From positions 1 through 60,058 of the forward strand of contig NZ_JAENIO010000024.1 in NCBI RefSeq assembly GCF_016595415.1: a stretch of DNA of 60,058 nucleotides, given 5' to 3'. The notes below the pieces were generated by a model. The model saw only the letters and a list, made by a program, of their open reading frames with translations. It was not told the origin of the DNA and searched no databases. The position numbers and the translations under genes are program-made. This stretch comes from Roseibacillus ishigakijimensis (GTDB taxonomy: Bacteria > Verrucomicrobiota > Verrucomicrobiia > Verrucomicrobiales > Akkermansiaceae). The first letter of the stretch is position 1. The number at the start of each line of letters is the position of its first letter. Positions 7,639 through 17,475 of the stretch are shown here, piece by piece.

Positions 7639-10548
7639 ATGGTGACGCGTGCCTTCTTTTTCATCGCCCTTTCTTTCTCTCCACTAGCAGGAAAGGAAGC
7701 CATTTCCTTTGCCCGCGATATTCGGCCCATTCTCTCGGATCGCTGTTTCAAATGCCACGGGTTCGACGACCAAACTCGCGAAGCGGGCCTGGGTCTGCAC
7801 ACCTTTGCGGAGGCCACTCGGGACTTGGGAGGCTATCAAGCCATCAAGCCCGGTCACCCCGAGGAGAGCGAGTTCATGGTTCGCATCCTGAGCCACGATC
7901 CTGACGAAGTCATGCCCACCCCGCAGGCGAACAAACCCCGCTTGAGCGAGGAAGAAGCCGCTCTCTTCCACCAATGGATTGCCGAAGGGGCCTCCTACGA
8001 GAAACACTGGGCCTTTGAATTTCCACAACGTCCCGCCGTGCCGGAGGAAGACGATGGCTGGGCCCGCAATGCCATCGACCACTTTGTCAGCCAACGCCTG
8101 CGCGAGCAGAATCTCTTCCCGCAAGACGAGGCCGATCCGATCACTTTACTCCGCCGGGTGAGCTTCGACCTCACCGGGCTTCCTCCCACCCTTGCCGAAT
8201 CCGATCCCTTCCTCGCCGCTTGGGAAAAGGATCCCGAGGCCGCGTGGAGCGCGCTCCTCGATCGCTTGTTGGCCAGCCCGGCCTATGGCGAGCGCTGGGC
8301 CCGGCAGTGGCTCGATCTCGCCCGCTACGCCGACACCAATGGTTATGAAAAAGACCGCGCCCGCAGCATCTGGCCTTGGCGCGACTGGGTCATCAATGCT
8401 CTCAACGCGGACATGCCCTATGACCAGTTCTCCATCGAACAACTGGCGGGCGACATGCTGCCCGATGCCACTTTGGAGCAAAAAATCGCCACCGGATTCC
8501 ACCGCAACACCATGCTCAATGAGGAAGGCGGCATCGACCCCCTGGAATACCGTTACCATGCCCTCGTCGACCGGGTGGCCACCACAGGGACAGTCTGGAT
8601 GGGGCTGACCACGGGCTGTGCCCAGTGCCACACCCACAAGTTCGATCCCATTCTCCACAGCGACTACTTCGGCCTGATGGCGCTCCTCAATCAAAGCGAT
8701 GAGCCCGCCCTCGCCGTTCCCGATGCGGAATTTCGACAAAAGCAAAAGAAGCACGACGAGCAAATCGCCGCCGAGGAAACTTCCTTGCTGGCACAAATTG
8801 GGGAAGAGGATTTTGCCCAATGGCTCGCGGAGGCCCGGAAAAATGCCGCCCCTTGGACGACCTTACAGCCCGCCACCGCCGAAGCGGACAACCTCCGCCT
8901 CAACCTTGAGGACGAAGGTGTTGTCTTCGCCAGCGGAGACTTTACCAAACGCGATCGCTATCGTCTGAGCTACCCCTTGGGCGAGCTCGGCCACCCCGTC
9001 ACCTCGCTGCGATTGGAAGCCCTTACCGACGAACGCTTGCCCGGGCAAGGACCCGGAGCCTGCTACTACGAAGGACGTCACGGAACTTTTCACCTCAGTG
9101 AGATCACTCTCACTCATCAGGGTCGCAAAGTCGCCGTGGCCTCCGCCTCCGACCCCTTGGCGATTGATGGCAACAGCTCATCGGGATGGGGCCAGGGTCA
9201 AGCCCCCGGGAAAGCCCATGACCTCATCCTCACTCTCTCCCAACCCCTTCCCCCAGAGGGTGATTTGCAAGTGAAACTCCTCTTCGAGCGGCACTTTGTC
9301 GCCGCTCTCGCCAAGTTCCGTCTCAGCGCCACCCCTACTGAACAGGTGCCCCAACCCCGACAAGTGCCCACCCTCGATCTTCTCACCGCCACCCCGGCGG
9401 AGCTACGACAGATCTACCTGCGCACCGCCCCGGCCATGGCCGAAGCCCGAAAGCCTCTTCTCGCCCTCGAAGAGGCTCGCCCGCAGGCCCCCACCACCCT
9501 CGTCATGCAGGAGCGCCCCGCCGATCACCAGCGCGTGACCCACCTCCGCAATCGCGGCGAATACCTGCAACCCCGCGAGGCGATCGCGCCCCACACCCCG
9601 GAATTTTTGCCCGGTTTACCCGCCGGCGTTGAGCCCGACCGCCTCGCCCTGGCTCGCTGGTTGGTCGATCCCGAGCGCAATCCCCTCATCGGCCGGGTCA
9701 CCGTCAATCGCGCCTGGCAATCCTTCTTCGGCCGCGGCTTCATCATCAGCCCCGCCGACTTTGGCTATCAATCCGATCTCCCCAGCCACCCCGAACTCCT
9801 CGACTGGCTGGCGGTCGAATTTGTCAAAAACGGCTGGTCGCTCAAGTCCCTGCATCGCCTCATCGTGGATAGCGCCACCTACCGGCAGAGCTCCTCCGCC
9901 TCGCCCTCCTCTTGGCAAGCGGATCCGCAGAATCGCTGGCTGAGCCGTGGTCCGCGCCTGCGCTTGGAAGCCGAGATGATTCGCGACGCGGCCCTGAAGT
10001 CCTCCGGCCTCCTCACCCAAAAAATCGGAGGACCGAGTGTGCGACCGCCCCAGCCCGCCAGCGTCTCGGGGGCCGCCTACGGCAGCCCACCCTGGCCCGC
10101 CGCCACCGGACCCGATCGCTACCGCCGCAGTCTCTACACCTTTGCCAAGCGCACCGCCCCCTTCGCGGCCTACCTCACCTTCGATGGTCCTAGTAGCGAA
10201 GTCTGCCTTCCCGCCCGCGAACGAAGCAACACCCCGCTGCAAGCTCTCACCCTCCTCAATGACGAAATGTTCACCGAAGCCGCTGTGGGATTGGTCCAGA
10301 ATCACGCCCCAACCCTGACTACCCAGGACCCGGCGGACAGCGTTACTTTTCTCTTCCGCCACATCCTGACGCGCCATCCTGAGCCCTCGGAAAAAACAGC
10401 ACTGTTAGACTTTTTCCAACGGCAACACGAGCGCTTCGCGAGCGGCGAACTCAATCCCAGGCCTTTTGGCGAAAGCCCCACCCTCGCGGCTTGGACTCTC
10501 CTTGCCCGCAGCCTTTTCAATCTCGACGAAGCGGTCACTAAAAACTAA
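7639..10548 (+). CDS. PSD1-type planctomycete/verrucomicrobial cytochrome c protein (DUF1549/DUF1553)
   Basis: This is a 969-residue exported protein. After a signal peptide (~1-18) comes a cytochrome-c-like domain (PSCyt1) with haem motif C36-x-x-C39-H40 and an M-P-T-P segment that could supply the methionine ligand. A DUF1549 domain (PSCyt2) follows, with the typical W-A-R[11 protein letters not shown] motif and a second C327-x-x-C330-H331. The C-terminal third is PSD1/DUF1553 (N-P-L-x-x-R-V-x-V-N-R motif). Between them is a ~200-residue beta-rich region that may be carbohydrate-binding-like. The family is hugely expanded in Planctomycetes and Verrucomicrobia, its reaction is not established, and it is usually encoded directly before a DUF1501 protein, as here (2-base gap). 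Confidence 0.9.
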   Translation: MVTRAFFFIALSFSPLAGKEAISFARDIRPILSDRCFKCHGFDDQTREAGLGLHTFAEATRDLGGYQAIKPGHPEESEFMVRILSHDPDEVMPTPQANKPRLSEEEAALFHQWIAEGASYEKHWAFEFPQRPAVPEEDDGWARNAIDHFVSQRLREQNLFPQDEADPITLLRRVSFDLTGLPPTLAESDPFLAAWEKDPEAAWSALLDRLLASPAYGERWARQWLDLARYADTNGYEKDRARSIWPWRDWVINALNADMPYDQFSIEQLAGDMLPDATLEQKIATGFHRNTMLNEEGGIDPLEYRYHALVDRVATTGTVWMGLTTGCAQCHTHKFDPILHSDYFGLMALLNQSDEPALAVPDAEFRQKQKKHDEQIAAEETSLLAQIGEEDFAQWLAEARKNAAPWTTLQPATAEADNLRLNLEDEGVVFASGDFTKRDRYRLSYPLGELGHPVTSLRLEALTDERLPGQGPGACYYEGRHGTFHLSEITLTHQGRKVAVASASDPLAIDGNSSSGWGQGQAPGKAHDLILTLSQPLPPEGDLQVKLLFERHFVAALAKFRLSATPTEQVPQPRQVPTLDLLTATPAELRQIYLRTAPAMAEARKPLLALEEARPQAPTTLVMQERPADHQRVTHLRNRGEYLQPREAIAPHTPEFLPGLPAGVEPDRLALARWLVDPERNPLIGRVTVNRAWQSFFGRGFIISPADFGYQSDLPSHPELLDWLAVEFVKNGWSLKSLHRLIVDSATYRQSSSASPSSWQADPQNRWLSRGPRLRLEAEMIRDAALKSSGLLTQKIGGPSVRPPQPASVSGAAYGSPPWPAATGPDRYRRSLYTFAKRTAPFAAYLTFDGPSSEVCLPARERSNTPLQALTLLNDEMFTEAAVGLVQNHAPTLTTQDPADSVTFLFRHILTRHPEPSEKTALLDFFQRQHERFASGELNPRPFGESPTLAAWTLLARSLFNLDEAVTKN

Positions 10549-10550
10549 TC

Positions 10551-11972
10551 ATGAACACTCTCCACCACCGAACCCGCCGCCAGTTCTTCGACACTTGTGG
10601 CATTGGCTTGGGAAAAATCGCCCTCGCCTCACTCCTGAGCCGCAGCGCCAGCGCAAGCAGCCTGGCCACTCCCTTTGCACCCCAGGCAACCCACTTTGCT
10701 CCCAAGGCCAAGCGCGTGATTTACCTCTTCATGGCCGGGGCCCCCAGTCAACTCGACCTCTTCGACTACAAGCCAAAACTCCACGAATTGGCCGGAAAAC
10801 CGATCCCCCCCTCCGTCATTGCGGGACAGCGTTACGCCTTCATCCAGCCCGATGCGGCCGTGCTCGCTCCCTGCTTCGACTTTGCCCGGCACGGCCAATC
10901 CGGCGCGGAATTCTCCGACCGCTTGCCCCATCTTGCCAAAGTGGCCGACGAACTGGCCATCATCAAGTCGGTCCATACCGACCAGTTCAACCATTCGCCG
11001 GCTCAGCTTTTCATGAATACCGGTAGCATTCTACCCGGTCGACCAGCGATGGGTTCCTGGCTGAGCTACGGCATTGGCAGTCAGTCCAGCGACTTACCTT
11101 CCTTTGTCGTGCTCAAGAGCGGAGGCAGTCTCAGTGGGGGAGCCGCGATGTGGAGCTCGGGCTTCATTCCCACCAGCCACGCGGGGGTGCCCTTCCGCTC
11201 CTCGGGCGATCCCATTCTCCACATTGCCACGCCCCAAGGCCTCGATGCCGAGGCTCAGCGTGACTCCCTCGACCTCATCAACACTCTCAACCGCCGACGA
11301 CAACCCCTCGTCAATGATCCGGAAATCCAAACCCGCATCAATGCCTACGAGATGGCCTGGCGCATGCAATCCGCCGCTCCGGAGCTGATGGACTTCCGCC
11401 AGGAATCCCAAGCCACCCTCGACCTCTACGGGGCCGAGCCAGGCAATGGTGAAAAGAGCTTCGCCAACAATTGCCTCCTCGCCCGCCGCATGATCGAGCG
11501 TGGGGTGCGCTTTGTGCAACTCTACGAAAGTGACTGGGACCACCACTCGCAGGTTAAGGCCGGGGTCGAGCGCAAGAGCGCCATCATCGATCAACCTTGC
11601 GCCGCTCTCATCGCGGACCTCAAACAACGCGGCCTGTTAGAAGACACCCTCGTCGTCTGGGGAGGCGAATTCGGCCGCACCCCGATGGTGGAAGCCAGCG
11701 CCGCCCTGGGACGGTCCCAAGGCCGTGACCACCATCCCCAAGCCTTCACCATGTGGATGGCGGGAGGAGGAGTGAAGCCCGGTCTCACCTACGGAGCCAC
11801 CGACGAGCTGGGCTTCCACATCGCGGAAAATCCCGTCCACGTGCACGATCTCCAAGCCACCATTCTGCATCTTCTCGGCCTCGATCACGAGAAGTTGACC
11901 TACCGCTTCCAAGGCCGCGACTTCCGCCTCACTGATGTCCACGGTCATATCGTGAAAGATATTCTCGCCTAG
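10551..11972 (+). CDS. DUF1501 domain-containing exported protein (sulfatase-fold related)
   Basis: This 473-residue protein begins with a twin-arginine-like signal (T-R-R-Q-F-F, hydrophobic region, A-S-A). The body shows DUF1501 hallmarks: [17 protein letters not shown] near residue 60, and near the C-terminus W-G-G-E-F-G-R-T-P followed by G-R-D-H-H-P. These residues resemble the metal-binding shell of the alkaline phosphatase/sulfatase superfamily. It starts 2 bases after the PSD1 stop codon, so the two are very likely co-translated, and a sulfatase follows 30 bases downstream. Function in polymer degradation is inferred from genomic association only. The probable Tat export suggests folding or cofactor loading in the cytoplasm. 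Confidence 0.9.
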   Translation: MNTLHHRTRRQFFDTCGIGLGKIALASLLSRSASASSLATPFAPQATHFAPKAKRVIYLFMAGAPSQLDLFDYKPKLHELAGKPIPPSVIAGQRYAFIQPDAAVLAPCFDFARHGQSGAEFSDRLPHLAKVADELAIIKSVHTDQFNHSPAQLFMNTGSILPGRPAMGSWLSYGIGSQSSDLPSFVVLKSGGSLSGGAAMWSSGFIPTSHAGVPFRSSGDPILHIATPQGLDAEAQRDSLDLINTLNRRRQPLVNDPEIQTRINAYEMAWRMQSAAPELMDFRQESQATLDLYGAEPGNGEKSFANNCLLARRMIERGVRFVQLYESDWDHHSQVKAGVERKSAIIDQPCAALIADLKQRGLLEDTLVVWGGEFGRTPMVEASAALGRSQGRDHHPQAFTMWMAGGGVKPGLTYGATDELGFHIAENPVHVHDLQATILHLLGLDHEKLTYRFQGRDFRLTDVHGHIVKDILA

Positions 11973-12002
11973 GCCCCGCCAGCTTTTCCATCCTCCCTTC
12001 TC

Positions 12003-13364
12003 ATGAAATTCCTCTTTTTCCTCCTCTCCCTCCCTTCTTTCGCTCTCGCGAAGCCCAATGTGATCTACGTCCTCGCCGACGACCTCGGCTATGGCGACCT
12101 CTCCTGCTATGGGCAGGAAAAATTCACCACTCCGAACCTCGACCGCTTGGCCACCGAGGGCATGAAGTTCACCAATCATTACTCGGGCAACACCGTCTGC
12201 TCCCCCTCGCGGGCAGTGCTCATGACCGGTATCGAGTCCGGCAAATGCTACCTGCGCGGCAATGTGCCGGGAGAAGAAAACGCGGCCTTGCCCACGGAAC
12301 TGGTTACCGTTCCCGAGATCTTCCAGGCAGCAGGCTACCGCACGGGAGCCTTCGGCAAATGGGGTCTCGGGCGCACTCATCAGGAAGGGGCCGAGAATCC
12401 CCTCCACCACGGCTTTGACGAATTCCTCGGTTGGAAAAGCCAAACCATTGCCCACACCTACTACCCGAGTAGTTACGTTCACAATGGCCGGGAAATTCCC
12501 CTCGCGGAAGGGACCTACCTGCACCCACTCGTCATGAAAGCCGCGCGGGACTTCATCGCCTCCAGCGCCGAGGCCGGGGAACCATTCTTCTGCTACCTGC
12601 CCACCGCCATTCCCCACGCCGCCATGCACGCCCCCCCGGAATTGCACGAGAAATGGCGCAAAGTCTTTCCCCAATTCGATCAACGCATCGGCAAATACGG
12701 GGCCGGTCCCACCGAAAGCGCGCCTGATGTGGTCAACCCCATCGCCGGTTTCGCCGCCATGATGGAACACCTCGATAACGAAGTGGGAGCCATTCTCGCC
12801 CTGTTGGAGCGACTGGATATCGACGACGAAACCCTCATCTTTTTCGCCAGCGACAATGGCGCCCATCGCGAAGGAGGGCATGACCCGGAGTTCTTCAACT
12901 CCACGGGCGGTCTGCGCGGGCACAAACGCGACATGCACGAAGGCGGCATCCGCAGTCCCTTCCTCGCCCGCTGGCCCGGCCACATTGCGGCGGGAAGCTC
13001 CTCGGACCATCTCAGCGGTTTCCACGACCTTCTCCCCACCATCTGCGAGCTGCTCGACACCGACATTCCTGCCCAAAATACAGGACTCTCTTTCCTCCCC
13101 ACCCTCACCGGCCAAGGCCAGCAGGAAAAGCACGACTATCTGCATATCGAATTCACCCAAGGCCTCGCGCAGAAGCGCCATTCCCAAGCGCTCCGCTTTG
13201 GTCCTTGGAAAGCCTACCGACGAGCCGGAAAAGCCCTGGAACTCTACCATCTCGGCAACGATCCCTTTGAGGAGAACGATCTCGCCAGCGACCCCGGACA
13301 GCGTGAAATCGTGAGCAAAGCCCGGCAACTCCTCGATATCGCCTCCGCGCCTTTGGCTCCTTGA
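12003..13364 (+). CDS. Arylsulfatase-type sulfatase (S1 family)
   Basis: The protein has 453 residues with a short signal peptide ending A-L-A. D26-D27 in L-A-D-D-L-G-Y-G-D form part of the calcium site. The signature C66-S-P-S-R supplies the cysteine that is matured to formylglycine, and F-G-K-W-G-L-G and the later D-N-G-A-H motif complete the active site. Such enzymes remove sulfate esters from sulfated polysaccharides or glycans in the periplasm. No formylglycine-generating enzyme is seen in the window, so maturation must come from elsewhere. Third gene of the PSD1-DUF1501-sulfatase group, all in the same direction with small gaps. Confidence 0.92.
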   Translation: MKFLFFLLSLPSFALAKPNVIYVLADDLGYGDLSCYGQEKFTTPNLDRLATEGMKFTNHYSGNTVCSPSRAVLMTGIESGKCYLRGNVPGEENAALPTELVTVPEIFQAAGYRTGAFGKWGLGRTHQEGAENPLHHGFDEFLGWKSQTIAHTYYPSSYVHNGREIPLAEGTYLHPLVMKAARDFIASSAEAGEPFFCYLPTAIPHAAMHAPPELHEKWRKVFPQFDQRIGKYGAGPTESAPDVVNPIAGFAAMMEHLDNEVGAILALLERLDIDDETLIFFASDNGAHREGGHDPEFFNSTGGLRGHKRDMHEGGIRSPFLARWPGHIAAGSSSDHLSGFHDLLPTICELLDTDIPAQNTGLSFLPTLTGQGQQEKHDYLHIEFTQGLAQKRHSQALRFGPWKAYRRAGKALELYHLGNDPFEENDLASDPGQREIVSKARQLLDIASAPLAP

Positions 13365-13386
13365 GCCGCCCACCGCCACGGCCTTC

Positions 13387-13949
13387 GTGCAATCTCATAA
13401 CTATCTTTCGCTAGGGACAAACACCTCTTATTCGGGAGGCACTCTCTCCGATGATGATGGAGTCAACCGCCGGCAAAGCTTCACCTTGGCCTCTTGCGCT
13501 ACTACGACGGGGCCCCCTTCCAAATACGTTTCTTTTCCGTCCCGAATGTCGCCTCAGGCATTGGGGGCCCTGCGGATCCGGGACCAGAAGTCGCCTCCTT
13601 CACAATTCCAATCAGTGGGATGTCGGCGGGAGACGTCAGTCAAATCGTCACCATCGCCTTGGACCCAGGGGAACAGTTCGACTTGGCGGCCAGCGTCGGT
13701 TCCTCCGGATACGCGATGGAGATTCGAGCCATCAACGGCGATCCAGAGGGAGACGGCTGGATCATGCAATGGGGCGGCACGGGCGGAGACAGCTACCCCG
13801 ACGGCTATCACGGAGAGCCTTGGGACGGCGGTCGGAGCTTGGCCTTCCGAGACATGAGCTTCGCCCTAACCGGCTCCCCCATCCCCGAGCCCTCCGCAGT
13901 CTTTCTTTCTGCTCTCGGGCTTCTCGCCCTCGGCCGCCGCCGGAGGTGA
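13387..13949 (+). pseudogene. Broken PEP-CTERM exported protein gene
   Basis: The 3' part (from ~13494, no good start codon) encodes a beta-rich segment and a full PEP-CTERM tail (P-E-P-S-A, hydrophobic helix, G-R-R-R-R stop). The likely upstream coding sequence, including G-V-N-R-R-Q-S-F-T-L-A, is in a different frame (13387-13490). No signal peptide is present in any frame, although PEP-CTERM sorting requires one. I therefore read this as a remnant that lost its 5' end and suffered an indel near 13485-13495. A sequencing or assembly error could explain the frame change but not the missing signal peptide. Confidence 0.6.
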
Positions 13950-13979
13950 TCCGCTCTCCCGCTTTCGTGATTCATCAAG

Positions 13980-14012
13980 AAAAGGCTCGCCGCACCCCGC
14001 AGCGAGCCTTTT
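13980..14012. terminator. Bidirectional intrinsic terminator between convergent genes
   Basis: Perfect 11-base inverted repeat (13980-13990 with 14002-14012) whose arms begin with A-runs and end in T-runs, so it can terminate both strands. It lies between the PEP-CTERM remnant (plus) and the 802-residue protein gene (minus). Confidence 0.85.
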
Positions 14013-14075
14013 TGCTCTATTTAACCATGAAATAGGGAAGAGCCTAATGCGATCAATTTGAAAGCAACCCACCTC

Positions 14076-16484
14076 TCATTCCTCTGAAATCCGGAAGAAT
14101 TGTTTCGGCCGAGCCGCCAGATTCACCGTGAGCGAGAAAAGCCCCCAGCCTTCGCCATCCGTGGTCACCCTCACCTCGGGTAAGGTCTCGAAACCGTCCA
14201 GCAAAGAAACACTGCTTTGCAAGACATACTCCTGATGAGCCAAGGCCTGGAAAGAAAGCTCGAAGGTATCGGGCGGGATGACTTCCGCGCGCACGATATC
14301 AATCGTGGCCTCTGGCCTGTCGACCACCGGGATAATCTGCAATCCCTGCAAAGTCCCGAAGGCGGCATTGGTCGGATCCACATTGACTACGACAAATTCA
14401 TCATCGGAAAGAGTGACGATTTCACTAAAATAGTTCTGCCCCTCCGTCCACTCCGCGGGAGCACCCGCAATCCCGACCTGAGCCGGGCCGAGCAGAGGCT
14501 CGCTCGAACCATCGCCGGGCTGGGTGCCAAAGGCGACATCGTAGGTGCGCCCTGGCTGGCTGCCTTCCCGAACGAGTGCCACCACGCGATAGCTACCTGC
14601 GGCCAGCCCCTTCACGCGCGCGACGAGATTCTTGTCGCCGCGGGTGAACAGCCAGTCAGACATGAGAGCCGTCTCATAGAGATTGGACCCATCCGGGGCT
14701 CCGTCGCCAGATTCCTCCGGCTCGTCATCGAAGTCGAAAGCTCCGTCCATCAGGGTGCCAAAGTCGATCTCCAAGCCCGGGAGAGGCTCCCCGGTGGTTG
14801 AGACAAGGGTTTTGCCGCTATCACCATGCAGGGAATTGAAAACAACCTCCTCCGCGCCGAGCCAGGCAAGGGCGTGAGCCGGAGTCTGGCCTTCCCCCGC
14901 TGCCGGGGCATAGCTTCCTGCATACTTCAAAGTGTTGCCCACCGAGGTCTCCACATCAAACTGCACCGCTGCCACCACAGGCTCTACCACGGGAACGCTG
15001 TTGGCGTCATCAGGGTCACTGCCATAAGAGACCTCTACCCCGTCACCATACCCATCCTCATCCGAATCGAACTCAGTGGGATCGGAACGGTAAGGGGCGC
15101 TCGCGCTTGACCCGGTATCAGGATTTTCCTCCCCATCGAGGAGACCATCACCATCGGTATCGGGCAGAAGGGGGTTGGACCCGGTTTCATTCACACTGCC
15201 CCACGCACCATAGTTATCCTCCGCGCCATCGGAATACCCGTCCTTATCGGTATCAGGGTCTTGTGGACGAGTGCCAATGGAGAACTCCTCGAAGTTATCC
15301 AGTCCATCATTGTCTGGATCCCCCGTATCCCCAAAAGGACCGCTATCAGAGGTCGGGTCCAGCCCTTCTGCAATCTCCCAGGCATCGGGGAGTTCATCAT
15401 CATCAGTATCCTCCCAGTTGGGATTGGTCACGAAGCCATCTTCTCCGGCCACGATTTCCTCCCCGTCTGGGATACCGTCATTGTCGCTATCAGCCGACAA
15501 GGGATTAGTGAGATCTCCCGGGGCCGAGCCCAAGACATCATTCTGGTAAGGGTTCAAGTTGTTGACCGGAGACGCTTCTTCCCCATCGCTCAATCCGTCG
15601 TCATCCGAATCGGAGTCGGCGGGATTCGTGCCCGCGAGATATTCTTCCAGGTTTTCCAGCCCATCTGCATCAAAGTCGGCCCCGGCATCATCTTCCCCCA
15701 CAAGCAAGCCATAGGTATCCTCCCAGGCATCATTCATCCCGTCATTATCGCTATCGACAAACACCGGCACGACATCGAGATAACTGGTTCCAATACGAAT
15801 CTCGTCAACCTCGTGGGAACTTCCTTGGAAGCTCCCGAAGCCAAGCAAATCAAAGGAGAGATCTTGATAAGTGACCGAACCGGAACTCACCTCGGGCTCA
15901 ACGGCCCCGGGGTCGAGATACACCGAAATGGTGTCTTGATCGTCAGCTCCGAAATCGAGACGGAAGACAACCAAGCGTTCGCTGTCACTCGCTTCTCCCG
16001 TCTCAACGGCAACGGCAGTAGCCGCGTTCTTATCCACGAGCAGACCATAATCTGGAGCCGCCGGATTGGTGTCCACTCCAAAAGAGAAAACAGTGTTATT
16101 GTCAGCTTGGGAACCGCGCCAGAATTCAAGAATCTGAGAGCGGGGAATATCGATAAAGTTGAGTTTGTGAAGGAAACTCACGTAAATTGTGGTTCCTTCC
16201 ACACCCGGGGCGACCTCACTGCCCAGCGGCAAGAAAGCCCGCGCGCTGGCAGTGGATTGCACCGCCCGGCCCCCGGCGGAGAGAAAGCCCTCCGGCTCGT
16301 TCACTACCAGGCTGCTGGTGCCCACGGCATTGTCTGTCGTGCCTCCCGCCTGTAGAGTCCAGGCAAAACCATTGTTGATCTGCCCGGCCAGCGAGCCTTC
16401 GGGGTAATCAAAGGGCTCGTAAAACTTAAGTTCACCCCATGCGCTAGTGGCCAGTCCCAGTATGAGAAAGGTGTTTTTCGTCAT
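14076..16484 (-). CDS. Exported LamG-like / thrombospondin type 3 repeat protein
   Basis: The protein has 802 residues with a signal peptide ending S-A-W-G. Residues ~20-240 form a LamG/concanavalin-like beta-sandwich (starts F-Y-E-P-F-D-Y, ends D-L-S-F-D-L-L-G-F-G-S-F-Q-G, then V-V-P). Residues ~245-510 are acidic repeats of the D-x-D-x-D-G-x-x-D type (thrombospondin type 3/EF-hand-like calcium repeats). The C-terminal ~290 residues include another beta-rich domain and end F-F-R-I-S-E-E, a tail style also seen in other large exported proteins here. Probably secreted or surface-attached and calcium-stabilised. No enzymatic motif was seen. The LamG-like module recurs in the next two genes. Confidence 0.8.
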   Translation of the reverse strand: MTKNTFLILGLATSAWGELKFYEPFDYPEGSLAGQINNGFAWTLQAGGTTDNAVGTSSLVVNEPEGFLSAGGRAVQSTASARAFLPLGSEVAPGVEGTTIYVSFLHKLNFIDIPRSQILEFWRGSQADNNTVFSFGVDTNPAAPDYGLLVDKNAATAVAVETGEASDSERLVVFRLDFGADDQDTISVYLDPGAVEPEVSSGSVTYQDLSFDLLGFGSFQGSSHEVDEIRIGTSYLDVVPVFVDSDNDGMNDAWEDTYGLLVGEDDAGADFDADGLENLEEYLAGTNPADSDSDDDGLSDGEEASPVNNLNPYQNDVLGSAPGDLTNPLSADSDNDGIPDGEEIVAGEDGFVTNPNWEDTDDDELPDAWEIAEGLDPTSDSGPFGDTGDPDNDGLDNFEEFSIGTRPQDPDTDKDGYSDGAEDNYGAWGSVNETGSNPLLPDTDGDGLLDGEENPDTGSSASAPYRSDPTEFDSDEDGYGDGVEVSYGSDPDDANSVPVVEPVVAAVQFDVETSVGNTLKYAGSYAPAAGEGQTPAHALAWLGAEEVVFNSLHGDSGKTLVSTTGEPLPGLEIDFGTLMDGAFDFDDEPEESGDGAPDGSNLYETALMSDWLFTRGDKNLVARVKGLAAGSYRVVALVREGSQPGRTYDVAFGTQPGDGSSEPLLGPAQVGIAGAPAEWTEGQNYFSEIVTLSDDEFVVVNVDPTNAAFGTLQGLQIIPVVDRPEATIDIVRAEVIPPDTFELSFQALAHQEYVLQSSVSLLDGFETLPEVRVTTDGEGWGLFSLTVNLAARPKQFFRISEE

Positions 16485-16520
16485 TGTTTCGTATGATCAA
16501 AAGCTAACACAGCCCCCTTC

Positions 16521-17348
16521 TCAGGCCCGCTTGCGACGGAAAGCAGCTGCCACCCCACCAAGGGCCAACAGTGTCGTAGCAGGCTCGGGCACGGGAGAGA
16601 CATCCACCCAGGAATCCCCCATGCGCAACTCATCCAAGACCATGGTTTGATTATTGGAAAACATCCCGATGCGAAGACGGTCAAAGGTGAAGTCCTGGGT
16701 GCCACTGGCAACCGATTGAAAACTCCCGCCAGTGGGTGTTGCCCCATTCCCCAAACTGGAGGAATCGGGGTCCACCCACACATTGAAGACCGGGACCGTC
16801 TGGGTCATATCGAATTGCGCCACCATGAAGTGAGTGCCGGAATCAAATGCGGTCGCGGTGGAGTTGAACTGATTGCCAGTCATCGGAGTTCCCGCCCCAC
16901 TGTAGAGACGATGGCTATACCCTCCATTGATGGCGCCAAAGAAAGTAGCTTCGGTAGAGCCAAAGAGGGAAAGGCCCGCCGTGGACGTGGTTGCCTGAAT
17001 CAAAAAGCTCATCCACACCTCGGAGCCATCCCCGCCCATCGTGACAGCCAGGTCGCGATACATGGCCACGTTGTCGTTCGAGCGCGTTCCCGAGGCCGCG
17101 TTTCCACTAGTTAGGAGAGGGCCGTAGGTGAGGGAACCAGCGGAGACAGTCAAGTTGCCGGGCGTGGAACCAGCGCTCGAGCCTACATCCCAAGCGTCCC
17201 CCCCACCGGCAAAGCCCGAGCCTCCACTTTGTCCGGAGAGCCCGGAGTTCTCTGCATAGTCAAAGCCTTCATAGAGGGTCAAGGCTCCGAAGGCAGAGAG
17301 GGGGCCGATTGCAAAGAAGGCCAGAACAAGGTTTTTTGTAGTCGTCAT
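16521..17348 (-). CDS. PEP-CTERM sorting-domain exported protein with LamG-like module
   Basis: The frame stays open upstream to 17435, but ATG 17348 is preferred because it gives an immediate signal peptide. From there the protein has 275 residues. The mature part is a glycine/serine-rich LamG-like sandwich (L-Y-E-G-F-D-Y near its start, T-F-D-R-L-R-I-G-M-F near its end). The C-terminus is a PEP-CTERM signal: V-P-E-P-A, hydrophobic segment, R-R-K-R-A. Such tails are recognised by exosortase-type systems, usually together with exopolysaccharide. No exosortase is in the window. The gene ends 36 bases before the 802-residue protein gene on the same strand and may be co-transcribed with it. Confidence 0.85.
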   Translation of the reverse strand: MTTTKNLVLAFFAIGPLSAFGALTLYEGFDYAENSGLSGQSGGSGFAGGGDAWDVGSSAGSTPGNLTVSAGSLTYGPLLTSGNAASGTRSNDNVAMYRDLAVTMGGDGSEVWMSFLIQATTSTAGLSLFGSTEATFFGAINGGYSHRLYSGAGTPMTGNQFNSTATAFDSGTHFMVAQFDMTQTVPVFNVWVDPDSSSLGNGATPTGGSFQSVASGTQDFTFDRLRIGMFSNNQTMVLDELRMGDSWVDVSPVPEPATTLLALGGVAAAFRRKRA

Positions 17349-17475
17349 GAGTGTGAAATGAGTTGTGGTGTTGATGAGAATCCGGGGACTTCCCAGAGTG
17401 GGGACGAAGAAAGAGAGTTTTTTGCCATTTGCCATCTGGCCATTAGTCTAGGTGCTTAAAGGAGAACCTAGACCA

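Noticed and set aside
14890-15760. Second patch of degenerate tandem repeats
   Set aside because: These are likewise in-frame thrombospondin type 3 calcium repeats of the 802-residue protein.
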